Shown here: positions 6,821 through 17,300 of the stretch, in pieces | Layout: each line of letters starts with the position of its first letter | How positions within the stretch are numbered: the first letter of the stretch is position 1 | Source: an uncultured Prevotellaceae bacterium | GTDB taxonomy: Bacteria; Bacteroidota; Bacteroidia; Bacteroidales; Bacteroidaceae | Reading direction: 5' to 3' | Assembly (NCBI GenBank): GCA_958404085.1 | Contig: CATXZX010000001.1 | Coordinates: 1-32,953, forward strand | Length of the DNA: 32,953 bases | Position numbers and translations under genes: made by a program | The notes under the pieces: model-generated | Seen by the model: only the letters and a program-made list of their open reading frames with translations | Told to the model about the DNA's origin: nothing | Database searches by the model: none

Positions 6821-9010
6821 TTACCGGATGAATAACAGTTCGCGGTATTTGGGCAATGTCCAGATGCGGTCGTCTACAATCAGTTCCAGTTTGTCAATGT
6901 GATAACGGATTTCTTCCAGCATCGGTACGATGTTGTCGTGGTAAGCGATGGCCTTTTCGCGTTCGCAGTCGAGGCGGTTCGCCGTTTTCCGTGCTTCTGT
7001 CATACGGTCCACATGCTCTTTGATGAAGGCCGTATGCTGCGAAATTTCTTCAATCAGTTCAACGTTCTGTTTGGTCAGCGCCTCGCCTTTTTCGGACGTA
7101 AAGAGATTTCTCAGTTTGTATACATTATTAATTAAGGTGGTCTGGTAGGCCGTCGCAACCGGGATGATGTGGTTCATAGCCAGGTCACCTAATACGCGCG
7201 ATTCAATCTGAATCTTTTTCGTATACATTTCCCATTTTACCTCGTTGCGGGCTTCCAGTTCCTTACGGGTCATGACGTTTGCCGCCTCGAACATGCGGAT
7301 GCTCGTTTCTTTCAGGTAGTTGTCGAAAATCAGGGGAACACTTGTTTCGCAGTCGAGGCCACGGCATTCAGCCTCTTGTTTCCATTCTTCGCTGTAACCG
7401 TTACCTTCGAAGCAGATGGGTTTGCATATTTTCAGGTATTTGCGGATGACTTCCAGGATGGCTTCGTATTTTGTCTTGCCGCTGGCAATCATGGCGTCCA
7501 CATCTTTCTTGAACGTACCCAACTGTTCGGCTACGGCCGTGTTGAGGGCTATCATGGCGCTGGCACAGTTGGCTTCCGAGCCCACGGCACGGAATTCGAA
7601 ACGGTTTCCGGTAAAGGCGAATGGGCTGGTACGGTTACGGTCGGTGTTGTCTATCAGTAGTTCCGGAATCTGGGGAATGTCGAGGCGCATTTCCTGCTTG
7701 CCGGCCAGACTCATCAGGTCTTCGGTCGTGCTGTCTTCGATGTGGTTCAGTACTTCGCTGAGCTGTTTACCCAAGAAACAGGATATGATGGCGGGCGGTG
7801 CCTCGTTGGCTCCCAGACGGTGGGCATTCGTCGCACTCGAGATGCTGGCTTTCAGCAGCCCGTTGTGGTGGTATACAGCCATCATCGTGTTGACAATGAA
7901 TGTAACGAAGCGCAGGTTTGCCTCGGGGGTCTTGCCCGGTGCGTAGAGCAGTACACCCGTGTCGGTACCCAGCGACCAGTTGTTGTGCTTTCCGCTTCCG
8001 TTCACGCCTTTGAAGGGTTTTTCGTGCAACAGGACGCGGAAACTGTGTTTACGCGCCACTTTGCGCATGAGCGACATGATGAGCAGGTTGTGGTCGTTGG
8101 CCAGGTTACATTCTTCAAAGATGGGAGCCAACTCAAACTGGTTGGGTGCCACCTCGTTGTGGCGTGTCTTGACCGGAATGCCCAATTTGAGCGCTTCAAT
8201 CTCGAGTTCTTTCATGAATGCGGCAACGCGGTCGGGTATGGCGCCGAAGTAGTGGTCCTCCAGCTGCTGGTTCTTGGACGATTCGTGTCCCATCAGCGTG
8301 CGGCCGGTCAGCAACAGGTCGGGGCGGGCTGCATAGAGTCCTTCGTCTACCAGGAAATACTCCTGTTCCCATCCCAGGTAAGCTATGACTTTTTTGACCG
8401 ACGGATCGAAGTAGTGGCATACATCCACAGCGGCTTTGTCTACCGCGCGCAATGCTTTCAGGAGCGGTGCCTTGTAGTCGAGCGATTCTCCCGTATAGGC
8501 AATGAATATGGTCGGTATGCAGAGCGTGTCGTCAACGATGAATGCAGGCGAAGAGGGGTCCCAGGCCGAATAGCCGCGTGCCTCGAACGTGTTGCGGATG
8601 CCTCCGTTCGGGAAAGAAGATGCGTCCGGCTCCTGTTGGATGAGCAGTTTGCCGTTGAATTCCTCCAGCATGCCTCCTTCGCCGTCGGGCTCTACAAATG
8701 CGTCATGCTTTTCGGCCGTACCTTCCGTCAGAGGGGCAAACCAGTGGGTGTAGTGGGTGGCTCCCATATCTGTTGCCCAGCGTTTCATGCCGTTGGCCAC
8801 CTCGTTGGCTATGCTCCGGTCGAGCTGCGCTCCGTTGTCGATGACGTCAATCAACCGTAAATAGACCTTTTGAGGCAGGTACTTGTACATTTTTTCGCGG
8901 TTGAACACATACTTGGCAAAGTACGCCGAAGGGCGTTCTTCCGGAATGGCCACGTCAATCGGTTTCTTCTTGAAAGCCGTTTCTACTACTCTAAATCTTA
9001 ACTCGGACAT
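6821..9010 (-). CDS. glnN: Glutamine synthetase type III
   Basis: A 729-residue enzyme, the length expected for GSIII. It makes glutamine from glutamate, ammonia and ATP in the cytosol. Visible motifs are GWEQEYFLVD (213-222), HNEVAPNQFELAP (284-296) and the GSIII-typical KPFKGVNGSGKHNNWS (331-346), which together supply metal and substrate ligands. GSIII lacks the adenylylation tail of type I enzymes, so control is probably transcriptional. The ATG at 9010 gives the usual N-terminus MSELRFRVVE. It is the last gene of the operon, 21 nt after dapL, and is followed by the bidirectional terminator. With gltBD at the head of the operon it completes the GS-GOGAT cycle. Confidence 0.97.
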   Translation of the reverse strand: MSELRFRVVETAFKKKPIDVAIPEERPSAYFAKYVFNREKMYKYLPQKVYLRLIDVIDNGAQLDRSIANEVANGMKRWATDMGATHYTHWFAPLTEGTAEKHDAFVEPDGEGGMLEEFNGKLLIQQEPDASSFPNGGIRNTFEARGYSAWDPSSPAFIVDDTLCIPTIFIAYTGESLDYKAPLLKALRAVDKAAVDVCHYFDPSVKKVIAYLGWEQEYFLVDEGLYAARPDLLLTGRTLMGHESSKNQQLEDHYFGAIPDRVAAFMKELEIEALKLGIPVKTRHNEVAPNQFELAPIFEECNLANDHNLLIMSLMRKVARKHSFRVLLHEKPFKGVNGSGKHNNWSLGTDTGVLLYAPGKTPEANLRFVTFIVNTMMAVYHHNGLLKASISSATNAHRLGANEAPPAIISCFLGKQLSEVLNHIEDSTTEDLMSLAGKQEMRLDIPQIPELLIDNTDRNRTSPFAFTGNRFEFRAVGSEANCASAMIALNTAVAEQLGTFKKDVDAMIASGKTKYEAILEVIRKYLKICKPICFEGNGYSEEWKQEAECRGLDCETSVPLIFDNYLKETSIRMFEAANVMTRKELEARNEVKWEMYTKKIQIESRVLGDLAMNHIIPVATAYQTTLINNVYKLRNLFTSEKGEALTKQNVELIEEISQHTAFIKEHVDRMTEARKTANRLDCEREKAIAYHDNIVPMLEEIRYHIDKLELIVDDRIWTLPKYRELLFIR

Positions 9011-9031
9011 AAATCTGTATTTTTGATGTGA

Positions 9032-10261
9032 TTAGATAACTTGTTTAATTCGTTCTATCGCCTCTTGCGTGTTCTCGTGGGTGTTGAACGCTGTCAGGCG
9101 TATATATCCTTCGCCGCACGGGCCGAATCCTACTCCCGGCGTGCTGACGACTCCCGCTTTGTGCAGCAGGTGGTCGAAAAAGGCCCACGATCCGGTCCCT
9201 GCGGGTGTTTGCAGCCAGATGTAGGGTGAGTTTTCGCCGCCGAAGGCCTCCAGTCCCGCCTGCGTCAGGCCTTCGCGGATGACGCGGGCGTTTTCCAGGT
9301 AATAGTCGATGGTCTCCCTTACCTGTTTTTTTCCTTCAGGCGTATAGATGGCCTGGGCGCCGCGTTGTGTGATGTAGGACGTTCCGTTGAACTTGGTGCA
9401 TTGCCGGCGGTTCCATATGGAGTTCAGCCGTACACGGCTTCCGTCGGGCATCTGGGCTGTCACGTTCCGGGGTATCACCACGTAGCCGCAACGTACGCCG
9501 GTGAAGCCGGCTGTCTTCGAGAAACTGCGGAACTCCACGGCACAGCGGTCGGCACCTTCTATTTCGAAGATGGAGTGGGGTATGTCATTTTGGCGGATAA
9601 ATGCCTCGTATGCGGCATCGAACAGGATGAGTGTGTCGTTCTCCAGCGCATAGTCCACCCATTTCTTCAGTTGGGCCCGTGTCAGGGCCGTGCCGGTGGG
9701 GTTGTTGGGCGAACAGAGGTAAATCAGGTCTACGTGCTGACCGGGCAGTTCCGGTACAAAGCGGTTTTCCGCCGTACAAGGCAGGTAGGTCACTTCGCTC
9801 CAGTGACCGTCGGCCAGCAGTTCGCCCGTCCGTCCTCCCATCACGTTGCTGTCTATATACACGGGATAGATGGGGTCGGTCAGGGCGATGCGGTTTTTCC
9901 GGTGCAGGATGTCGCCGAAGTTTCCCGTATCGCTTTTTGCTCCGTCGCTTACAAATACTTCGTCGGCCTCCAGCCGGATGCCCAGCGGGCGGAAATCGTT
10001 TTCTATGATGGTGTCTATCAGAAATCTGTAACCCTGCTCCGGACCGTACCCGTGGAAGGTTTCGGTGCTTCCCAGCTCGTCTACGGCCTTGTGCATGGCC
10101 TGGAGCGAAGCCTGGGGGAGCGGACGGGTCACGTCGCCTATTCCCAGACGGATGAGTGTCCGTTCGGGGTATGCGGCCTGGTATTGCGCAACTTTTCCCG
10201 CAATATCCGAAAAGAGGTAGCTTCCTGGTAATTTCAGGAATTGTTCGTTTATGTGTGCCAT
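9032..10261 (-). CDS. dapL: LL-diaminopimelate aminotransferase
   Basis: A 409-residue PLP-dependent class I/II aminotransferase. It converts tetrahydrodipicolinate directly to LL-diaminopimelate using glutamate as amino donor, bypassing the acylated intermediates of the DapD/C/E route. Landmarks are the N-terminal LPGSYLFSDIAGKVAQY, LCSPNNPTG (182-190), FDAAYEAF (214-221) with the PLP-nitrogen-binding Asp215, and RSFSKTAGFTG with Schiff-base Lys249. The start is the ATG at 10261. The stop of dapF lies only 15 nt upstream, and its product is the substrate of DapF, so the pair is a functional as well as a transcriptional unit. Confidence 0.96.
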   Translation of the reverse strand: MAHINEQFLKLPGSYLFSDIAGKVAQYQAAYPERTLIRLGIGDVTRPLPQASLQAMHKAVDELGSTETFHGYGPEQGYRFLIDTIIENDFRPLGIRLEADEVFVSDGAKSDTGNFGDILHRKNRIALTDPIYPVYIDSNVMGGRTGELLADGHWSEVTYLPCTAENRFVPELPGQHVDLIYLCSPNNPTGTALTRAQLKKWVDYALENDTLILFDAAYEAFIRQNDIPHSIFEIEGADRCAVEFRSFSKTAGFTGVRCGYVVIPRNVTAQMPDGSRVRLNSIWNRRQCTKFNGTSYITQRGAQAIYTPEGKKQVRETIDYYLENARVIREGLTQAGLEAFGGENSPYIWLQTPAGTGSWAFFDHLLHKAGVVSTPGVGFGPCGEGYIRLTAFNTHENTQEAIERIKQVI

Positions 10262-10276
10262 GTTGTCGCCTCTTTT

Positions 10277-11104
10277 TTAAATTGTGACGGTTCCGTCGAA
10301 TACGATGTTCGCTCCGCCTGTCATCAGAATGTGGCCATCCTCTTTATTCCACTCAACAATAAGTGTGCCACCGTCCATTTCTACAGAAATACGTCGTTCT
10401 GTCAGTTCATTCAGGACAGCTGCCACCGTTGTGGCACACGCGCCGGTGCCGCAGGCCTGCGTGATGCCCGAGCCCCGTTCCCATACGCGCATGCGTACGT
10501 GGTCGGGTGCCAGTACCTGGGCAAACTCTACATTGACTCGGTCGGGGAAGTAGGGGTGTACCTCGAGCAGCGGACCTTCCTGTTCCAGCGCCACACCGCT
10601 TACGTTGTCCGTAAAAATGACGAGGTGCGGATTTCCGACCGAGACAGCCGTACCTTTGTAGTTGCCGAGGCGGGTCCGGACTTCGCCGTTCAGCAGGCTG
10701 CGGCCTTCCACTTCGACCATTGACGGTGCGCCCATGTCTACGGTGACGAGGTCGTTCCTTCCTTCGGCGGTGTGCAGGTGCAGTGTGCGGATACCCGACA
10801 GAGTTTCGAGCGTAATGTTCTGTTTATCGGTCAGCTTGCGCTCGTAGACGTAGCGGCCTATGCAGCGGCAGGCATTGCCGCACATGAGGGCTTCCGAACC
10901 GTCGGCATTGAAGATGCGCATACGGAAGTCCGCTTTTTCCGATGGGCCTATGAGTACCAGTCCGTCGCTTCCGATGCCGGTGTGCGGGCGGCTCCAGCGG
11001 ACGGCCAGTTCCGCCGGATTGTCGAGGGGATACTTGAACGTATCTACGTAAATGTAGTCGTTGCCGATACCTTCCATTTTGGTGAATGCGATGTTGCGTT
11101 CCAT
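10277..11104 (-). CDS. dapF: Diaminopimelate epimerase
   Basis: A 275-residue cofactor-independent epimerase that interconverts LL- and meso-diaminopimelate, the precursor of lysine and the peptidoglycan cross-link. Both catalytic cysteines are visible in conserved settings: Cys75 in MCGNACRC and Cys218 in ACGTGACAT. The family N-terminus FTKMEGIGNDYIYVD and the GNPHLVIF motif are also present. The start is the ATG at 11104. It lies third from the end of the operon and is separated from asnB by 160 nt, the longest gap in the operon, which holds a modular repeat array. Confidence 0.96.
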   Translation of the reverse strand: MERNIAFTKMEGIGNDYIYVDTFKYPLDNPAELAVRWSRPHTGIGSDGLVLIGPSEKADFRMRIFNADGSEALMCGNACRCIGRYVYERKLTDKQNITLETLSGIRTLHLHTAEGRNDLVTVDMGAPSMVEVEGRSLLNGEVRTRLGNYKGTAVSVGNPHLVIFTDNVSGVALEQEGPLLEVHPYFPDRVNVEFAQVLAPDHVRMRVWERGSGITQACGTGACATTVAAVLNELTERRISVEMDGGTLIVEWNKEDGHILMTGGANIVFDGTVTI

Positions 11105-11159
11105 TGTAGTCTGATTGTTGTTTTTGTATCCGGTAGGATGGTTTTTATCTTGTTTCGGG

Positions 11160-11240
11160 AGACCCTTGCCGAAAATACCTGCGGGGTTTTTCGAAAAAGC
11201 TCCGTGCTGTTTTCAAAAAAGTCCCTGCCCGGTTTGGTCG
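11160..11240. repeat. Modular AT/GC repeat array (copy A) in the asnB-dapF gap
   Basis: Three AT-rich cores (a GAAAATA half-core at 11171, TTTTTCGAAAAAG near 11187-11199, and TGTTTTCAAAAAAG near 11208-11221) are separated by GC-rich spacers. Core centres are about 22 nt apart. The pattern is shared with arrays near 19.1, 26.55 and 32.45 kb. No open frame or clear promoter is seen in this 160-nt gap. Confidence 0.5.
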
Positions 11241-11264
11241 GCATAGCCCGGTTTCTGGCGGCTG

Positions 11265-12935
11265 TCAGTCGGCGTAGGCCTGTTCGTGTACGCCGCTTAC
11301 GGCACGTCCGCTCGGGTCGTTCAGTCCCTCGAAGGCTTTGTCCCAGGCTAGGGCTTCGGCGCTACTGCATGCTACGCTGGGTACACTGGGTACGCTGCGG
11401 GCTGCGCTGGCGCTGGGAAAGTGTTCTTCGAATATGGACCGGTAGTAGTATTCTTCTTTGTTCATCGGCGGATTCACCGGGAAACGTTCGGCTGCGTGGG
11501 CCATCTGTTCGTCGCTGACGGCTTCGGCCGTCAGTTGTTTCAGCGAGTCAATCCAGCTGTAACCCACGCCGTCGCTGAACTGTTCCTTCTGACGCCATAC
11601 GACGGCCTCGGGCAGCATGTCGCTGAAGGCTTGCCGTACGATTTCTTTCTCTATTTTCTTGCCCGGACAGAGCTTGGCGTCCGGATTCAGGCGCATGGCT
11701 ACGTCCAGAAACTCCTTGTCGAGGAAGGGTACACGCCCCTCGATACCCCATGCTGCCAGCGATTTGTTGGCCCGCAGGCAGTCGTAGAGGTGGAGCTTGC
11801 CCAGTTTGCGTACCGTCTCTTCGTGGAAGGCACGTGCGTCGGGGGCTTTGTGGAAGTACAGGTAACCGCCGAAGATTTCGTCGGCCCCTTCGCCGCTTAG
11901 CACCATCTTGATGCCCATGCTGCGTATGACGCGGGCCAGCAGGTACATGGGGGTCGATGCGCGTACGGTGGTCACGTCGTAAGTCTCGATGTAGTAAATG
12001 ACGTCGCGTATGGCGTCGAGTCCCTCCTGTACGGTGTAGTTTATCTCATGGTGTACGGTGCCTATGAAGTCGGCCACCTGGCGTGCTTTGTCCAGGTCGG
12101 GGGCGCCCTTCAGTCCTACGGCGAACGAGTGGAGCTGGGGCCACCATGCCTCCTGCGTTCCGTCGGTCTCGATGCGGCGGGCCGAATATTTGCGGGCTAT
12201 GGCCGATATGACCGAACTGTCGAGCCCGCCCGAAAGCAGTACACCGTAGGGCACGTCGCTCATCAGCTGGCGGCGTACGGATGCCTCGAGGGCATCGCGC
12301 AGTGTGGCGGCCGATGCGTCGTTGTGGCATACGGTATCGTAGTCCGTCCAGTCGCGGGTGTACCAGCGGTGTTGGCGTCCCTCTTTGCTGTGGTAGTAGT
12401 GTCCGGGCAGAAACGGCTCGTATTCATCGCAGAATCCCTCGAGCGCTTTCAGCTCGCTGGCGCAGTATACGTGTCCGTCCTTGTCGCGGCCTATATATAA
12501 AGGTATAACGCCTATCGGGTCGCGGGCTATGAGGTATTCGTCTTTCTCCTCGTCGTAAAGGGCAAAGGCGAAAATGCCGTTCAGGTCTTCCAGAAAATTG
12601 ATGCCTTTGTCGTGGTAGAGTGCCAGTATCACTTCGCAGTCCGAACCGGTCTGGAATGTGTAGCGGCCGGCATAGCGGGCACGTATTTCGCGGTGGTTAT
12701 AGATTTCGCCGTTGACGGCCAGCACCTGTTTGCGGTCGGGCGAGTAAAGCGGTTGGCGGCCGGAAGTAGGGTCTACAATCGAGAGGCGCTCGTGGGCCAG
12801 CACGGCGTGTTTTCCCGTATAGATGCCCGACCAGTCTGGACCGCGGTGACGGATGCGGGCTGCCATTGACAGCGCTTTGGCGCGCAGGGAACTGCTTTGT
12901 TGCTTGATATTGAAAATTCCAACGATTCCACACAT
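11265..12935 (-). CDS. asnB: Glutamine-dependent asparagine synthetase
   Basis: A 556-residue enzyme that makes asparagine from aspartate, ATP and glutamine. The N-terminal glutaminase domain begins MCGIVGIF, so Cys2 is the nucleophile after Met removal; supporting residues include RHRGPDWSG and NGEIYNHREIR. The synthetase domain carries the pyrophosphatase loop SGGLDSS (235-241) and SGEGADE (347-353). The start at 12935 is fixed by the need for Cys2. The gltD stop (12938-12940) is only 2 nt away, so the two are probably translationally linked. Near the C-terminus a 9-bp tandem repeat encodes SVPSVPSVA, a small in-frame expansion in a normally variable linker. Confidence 0.97.
   Translation of the reverse strand: MCGIVGIFNIKQQSSSLRAKALSMAARIRHRGPDWSGIYTGKHAVLAHERLSIVDPTSGRQPLYSPDRKQVLAVNGEIYNHREIRARYAGRYTFQTGSDCEVILALYHDKGINFLEDLNGIFAFALYDEEKDEYLIARDPIGVIPLYIGRDKDGHVYCASELKALEGFCDEYEPFLPGHYYHSKEGRQHRWYTRDWTDYDTVCHNDASAATLRDALEASVRRQLMSDVPYGVLLSGGLDSSVISAIARKYSARRIETDGTQEAWWPQLHSFAVGLKGAPDLDKARQVADFIGTVHHEINYTVQEGLDAIRDVIYYIETYDVTTVRASTPMYLLARVIRSMGIKMVLSGEGADEIFGGYLYFHKAPDARAFHEETVRKLGKLHLYDCLRANKSLAAWGIEGRVPFLDKEFLDVAMRLNPDAKLCPGKKIEKEIVRQAFSDMLPEAVVWRQKEQFSDGVGYSWIDSLKQLTAEAVSDEQMAHAAERFPVNPPMNKEEYYYRSIFEEHFPSASAARSVPSVPSVACSSAEALAWDKAFEGLNDPSGRAVSGVHEQAYAD
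11373..11399. repeat. Three tandem 9-bp units in asnB
   Basis: TACGCTGGG, TACACTGGG and TACGCTGCG stand in tandem (plus strand), in frame, giving the C-terminal SVPSVPSVA run. The unit length keeps the frame, so copy-number changes would be tolerated. Confidence 0.7.
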
Positions 12936-12937
12936 AG

Positions 12938-14293
12938 TTATCTATCAGTTTTTAGTGTTTTACAATAAGTGTCTATCCGGGCGGCCGTCTGGCGTCCCGA
13001 AGCCATGGCCCGCACCACGAGCGATGCGCCCGACTGGGCGTCTCCGGCTACGAACATCCCGGCTTTCGTCTGTATGGGGTCGGGCTTCAGGAAACCCATG
13101 CCCAGCAGGACCAGGTCGGCTTCGATGGTTTCTTTGCGGCCGCTCATGTGCATCAGCGGTCTGCCGCCGTCCGGAGCGGGTGTCCATTCTACCTCTTCTA
13201 CCTCGACTCCCGTTACGTGTCCGTCGGTTCCGGTAAACAGGTTGGTGGCCAGGTTCCAGCGGCGGGTACATCCTTCCTCGTGCGACGACGTGGTTTTCAG
13301 CACCAGGGGCCATGCCGGCCAGGGGGTGTCGGGGTTGTGGCCAACGGGGGGCTTCGGCATGATTTCGATCTGGGTGATGTGTGTCGCGCCCTGGCGGACG
13401 GATGTCCCGATGCAGTCCGAACCGGTGTCTCCTCCGCCTATTACGAGTACTTTTTTCCCCGCGGCGCTGATGCGTTCGGCTTCGGGGATGTGACGGCCTT
13501 CGAGTATGCGGTTCTGTTGCGACAGAAATTCCAGTGCGAAGTGTATGCCTTTGAGTTCGCGGCCCGGTACGGTCAAGTCGCGCGGTGTTTCGGCTCCCGT
13601 ACACAGACACCATGCGTCGAATCCCTCGGGCAGGTGTTCGGGGTCTACCTCGGTATTCATCCGGAAACGTATTCCTTCTTCCTGCATGAGTGCGGTGCGG
13701 CGGTCGATGATGCGTTTTTCGAGCTTGAAATTGGGAATGCCGAAACGAAGCAGTCCGCCGGGGGCTTCGTGGCGGTCGAAGAGTGTGACCTCGTAACCCA
13801 TGCGGTTCAGCCGGTTGGCTACCGTCAGACCGGCCGGACCGCTGCCGACGACGCCTATCCGCATGCCGTTTCGTACGATCGGTGCCGGCGTGATGTATTT
13901 TTCGCGCCATGCGGCTTCGATGATGGCTACCTCGTTTTCGCGGATGGTCACGGGTTCGTCGCACGACAGCTTCAGCGCGCAACTCTTTTCGCACAGAGCC
14001 GGACAAATGCGCCCGGTAAATTCCGGGAAGTCAGAGGTGGAGGCCAGTATCTCGTAGGCTTCGCGCCATTTGCTCCGGCTCAGGGCGTCCTGCCATTCGG
14101 GTTGCCGGTTACCGAGCGGGCAGGCCCAGTGACAGAACGGGACGCCGCAATCCATGCAGCGCGACGCTTGTAAAAGGCGGTCGTGCGTGTTCAGTGTCTG
14201 TTCTACCGGGCTGAAGTCGGCTATCCGTTCGGCAACGGGACGATAGCCGGCTTCAACGCGGCGTATGCTAAGAAAAGTTTTAGGATTTCCCAT
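12938..14293 (-). CDS. gltD: Glutamate synthase (NADPH) small subunit
   Basis: A 451-residue FAD- and NAD(P)H-binding subunit that passes electrons to GltB for reductive glutamate synthesis. The N-terminal Fe-S segment has CMDCGVPFCHWACP (Cys46, 49, 54, 58) and a second set CPALCEKSC (Cys97, 101, 105). The FAD-binding motif is VGSGPAG (149-155) and the NAD(P)H-binding motif is GGGDTGSDC (286-294). The ATG at 14293 gives the family start MGNPKTFLSIRR. It lies 18 nt after gltB and 2 nt before asnB. Its length is normal and no key residue appears lost. Confidence 0.97.
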   Translation of the reverse strand: MGNPKTFLSIRRVEAGYRPVAERIADFSPVEQTLNTHDRLLQASRCMDCGVPFCHWACPLGNRQPEWQDALSRSKWREAYEILASTSDFPEFTGRICPALCEKSCALKLSCDEPVTIRENEVAIIEAAWREKYITPAPIVRNGMRIGVVGSGPAGLTVANRLNRMGYEVTLFDRHEAPGGLLRFGIPNFKLEKRIIDRRTALMQEEGIRFRMNTEVDPEHLPEGFDAWCLCTGAETPRDLTVPGRELKGIHFALEFLSQQNRILEGRHIPEAERISAAGKKVLVIGGGDTGSDCIGTSVRQGATHITQIEIMPKPPVGHNPDTPWPAWPLVLKTTSSHEEGCTRRWNLATNLFTGTDGHVTGVEVEEVEWTPAPDGGRPLMHMSGRKETIEADLVLLGMGFLKPDPIQTKAGMFVAGDAQSGASLVVRAMASGRQTAARIDTYCKTLKTDR

Positions 14294-14311
14294 ACTCTTT
14301 GTATTATTCGG

Positions 14312-17300
14312 TCAGTATTTTTTTTGCATGTCGGCTATTTTCTGTTGCAGCCGGCGCATCTGTTCTTCCTGCATCACGCGTTTGTATTCAATGGGTACGA
14401 CCTGTATGAATTCGTCGGCGCGGCGTTCCCATTCGTCTAATAACGTGCGGGCCAGGTTGCTGCTTGTATATAAATAATGTTGGCGGATGAGTTCGTGCAA
14501 CTCCTTGCGGCTTGCCGGATCTTCTACGAGCGAAAGTTCGACGGTGTCCATGTTGCAGAAATAATCGAAGTCTCCCCGGGGATTCCATACGTAGGCAATA
14601 CCTCCGCTCATGCCCGCAGCAAAATTTCGCCCGGTTTCGCCCAGTACTACAACGCGTCCTCCGGTCATGTATTCGCAGCAGTGGTCGCCCACGCCTTCGA
14701 CTACGGCCGTCGCTCCTGAGTTGCGTACGGCAAAACGTTCGCCGGCGCGTCCGTTAATGTACGTCTCGCCGCTTGTCGCTCCGTAGAGAAGCGTGTTTCC
14801 GGCCAATGTGTTCTTTTCGGCATCGAAGTGGCTGTGTACCGGGGGCCTTACGCTGATGCGTCCTCCGCAGAGTCCTTTTCCCAAATAGTCGTTGGCCTCG
14901 CCTTCGAGGCGGAAGTGTACGCCCGCCACAAGGAAGGCGCCGAAACTTTGTCCTGCCGAACCTTTGAACCGAACCTCCAGCGTGTGTTGCGGAAGGCCCT
15001 TGCTGCCCCACAGCCGCGCAATTTTTCCCGACAACTTGCAGCCGACGGAGCGGTCCGTGTTTTTGATGGTATATTCGAGCGAGGTTTCTTTCAGCTCTTC
15101 GATAGCTTTTTTCGCCTGACGGATAATCTCGTCGTCTTTTCCGGGCTCGATGGTATGGTTTTGTGCCGAGGTACGGTGTAGGGGGACTTCGCCGGTTCCG
15201 TCTGTCGTGGCAAGCAGGCGGCCGAAGTCGAGCGTCGCGTCCTTCCGGTTGTCGTATTTGCGGACATCGGTTACGATTAAATCCGTACGACCTATGATGT
15301 CGTCCAGTTTCCGGAAGCCCATTTCGGCCAGGTATTCCCTGACTTCCTGTGCCAGGAAGGTGAAGAAATTGACTACGTATTCACTGCGTCCCGTAAAGCG
15401 GCGGCGTAATTCCTCGTTCTGTGTCGCTACGCCGACGGGACACGTATTGACGTGGCACTTACGCATCAGGATGCAACCCAATACGACCAATGCCGCTGTT
15501 GCGAAACCGAACTCTTCGGCGCCGAGTAGGGCCATGAGAATGACGTCGCGGCCTGTCTTCAACTGTCCGTCGGCCTGCAACGTCACCTGGCCGCGCAGTC
15601 CGTTCAGAACAAGTGTCTGCTGTGTCTCGCTCAGGCCCAGTTCCGGTGAAACACCGGCGTAGCGGATGGAAGAAGCAGGTGAGGCACCCGTTCCTCCCTC
15701 GGCTCCCGATATGACGATCAGGTCGGCTTTAGCCTTGGCCACACCAGCCGCAATGGTTCCCACACCGCTTTCGGCTACCAGCTTGACGCTGATTTTTGCC
15801 TGGGGGTTGACGTTCCGTAAATCGAAAATCAGTTGTGCAAGGTCTTCTATGGAGTAAATGTCGTGATGGGGCGGGGGAGAGATGAGCGTAATACCCGGAA
15901 TGGCATGCCGCGTGCGGGCGATGACCTCGTCTACCTTATATCCGGGCAACTGGCCGCCTTCGCCGGGCTTGGCCCCCTGAGCTATTTTGATTTGCAATTC
16001 ATCGGCGTTGACAAGATACTCCGTCGTTACGCCGAAGCGCCCCGATGCCACTTGCTTGGTGGCGCTCCGTAGCGACTGTCCGTCGGGCTGGGGCCGGAAT
16101 CGGGCCGGGTCTTCGCCGCCTTCGCCCGTATTGCTGCGACCGTGGATGCGGTTCATGGCGATGGCCAGGGCCTCGTGAGCCTCTTTGCTGATGGCTCCGA
16201 AACTCATGGCGCCTGTTACGAAACGCGGGAGTATGGCTTCGACGGGCTCCACCTCATCCAGCGGGATGGGATTGCGCTTGAAGTCGAAAAAGTCGCGCAG
16301 GAAAATGGGATTCTCCTTGCAGTCGGCAAAACGGGTGAACTCCTTGAATTTCTTATAACTGCCCAGTCGGGTAGCAAGTTGCAGGCAGCGTATCGTGTCG
16401 GGGTTCCAGGCATGCTGTTCGCCGTCCTTGCGGTACGAATACAGCCCTTTGTGTTCAAGCAGGGGCTGGTCCTGGATGTCGAAACCGTGGCGGTGCAGTG
16501 TCAGTACGTCGTGGGTCAGTTCGTCCAGGCCGATGCCGTTTACTTTCGAGTCGATGCCGCCGAAGTACATGTCGCACAGCGTACGGCTGAGGCCGATGGC
16601 TTCGAACAGCTTGGCTCCGCGGTACGAACGTATGGTACTGATGCCCATCTTGCTCAGAATCTTGAGCAGTCCCTTGCACACGGCGTGGATATAGTTCTGC
16701 TCGGCTGTGGAGTAGTCGAGCTGCAATTCTTTTTTCTCTACCAGGTCGTCCAGTACGGCAAAGGCCATGTAGGGATTGATGGCGCTGGCACCGAATCCGA
16801 GCAGCAGCGCCGCGTGCATGACTTCGCGCGGTTCGCCGCTCTCTACGATGAGCGCCGTCTGAACGCGTTTCCCTACCCTGATGAGGTGGTGATGGACGGC
16901 CGATACGGCCAGCAGTGCAGGTATGGCCGCATGTTCCCGGTCGACGTCGCGGTCGCTCAGGATGATGTAGTTGACCCCGCTGTCTACGGCCTGCGCCGCC
17001 TGTTCGCATACGTGGCCTATGGCTTCGCTCATGCCGGCGCTGCCGCGTGCGGCCTCGAAGACGATGGGCAGTTTGACCGTTTTGAAACCTTTATACCGGA
17101 TGTTGCACAAAAGGTCCAGCTGGCTGTTTGTCAGGACCGGCTGGTTGAGGCGTACCATCTTGCAGTGGCCTTCGTCCGGTTGCAGGATGTTCTGGCCCAC
17201 GGCGCCGATGTATTCCGTCAGCGACATGACAAGTTCTTCGCGAATGGGGTCGATGGGCGGATTCGTGACCTGGGCAAATTGTTGGCGGAAGTAGTTGAAT

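Noticed and set aside
7742..8860. 372-codon plus-strand frame opposite glnN
   Set aside because: Antisense shadow of a well-conserved gene in GC-rich DNA, with no start signal or recognisable domain.
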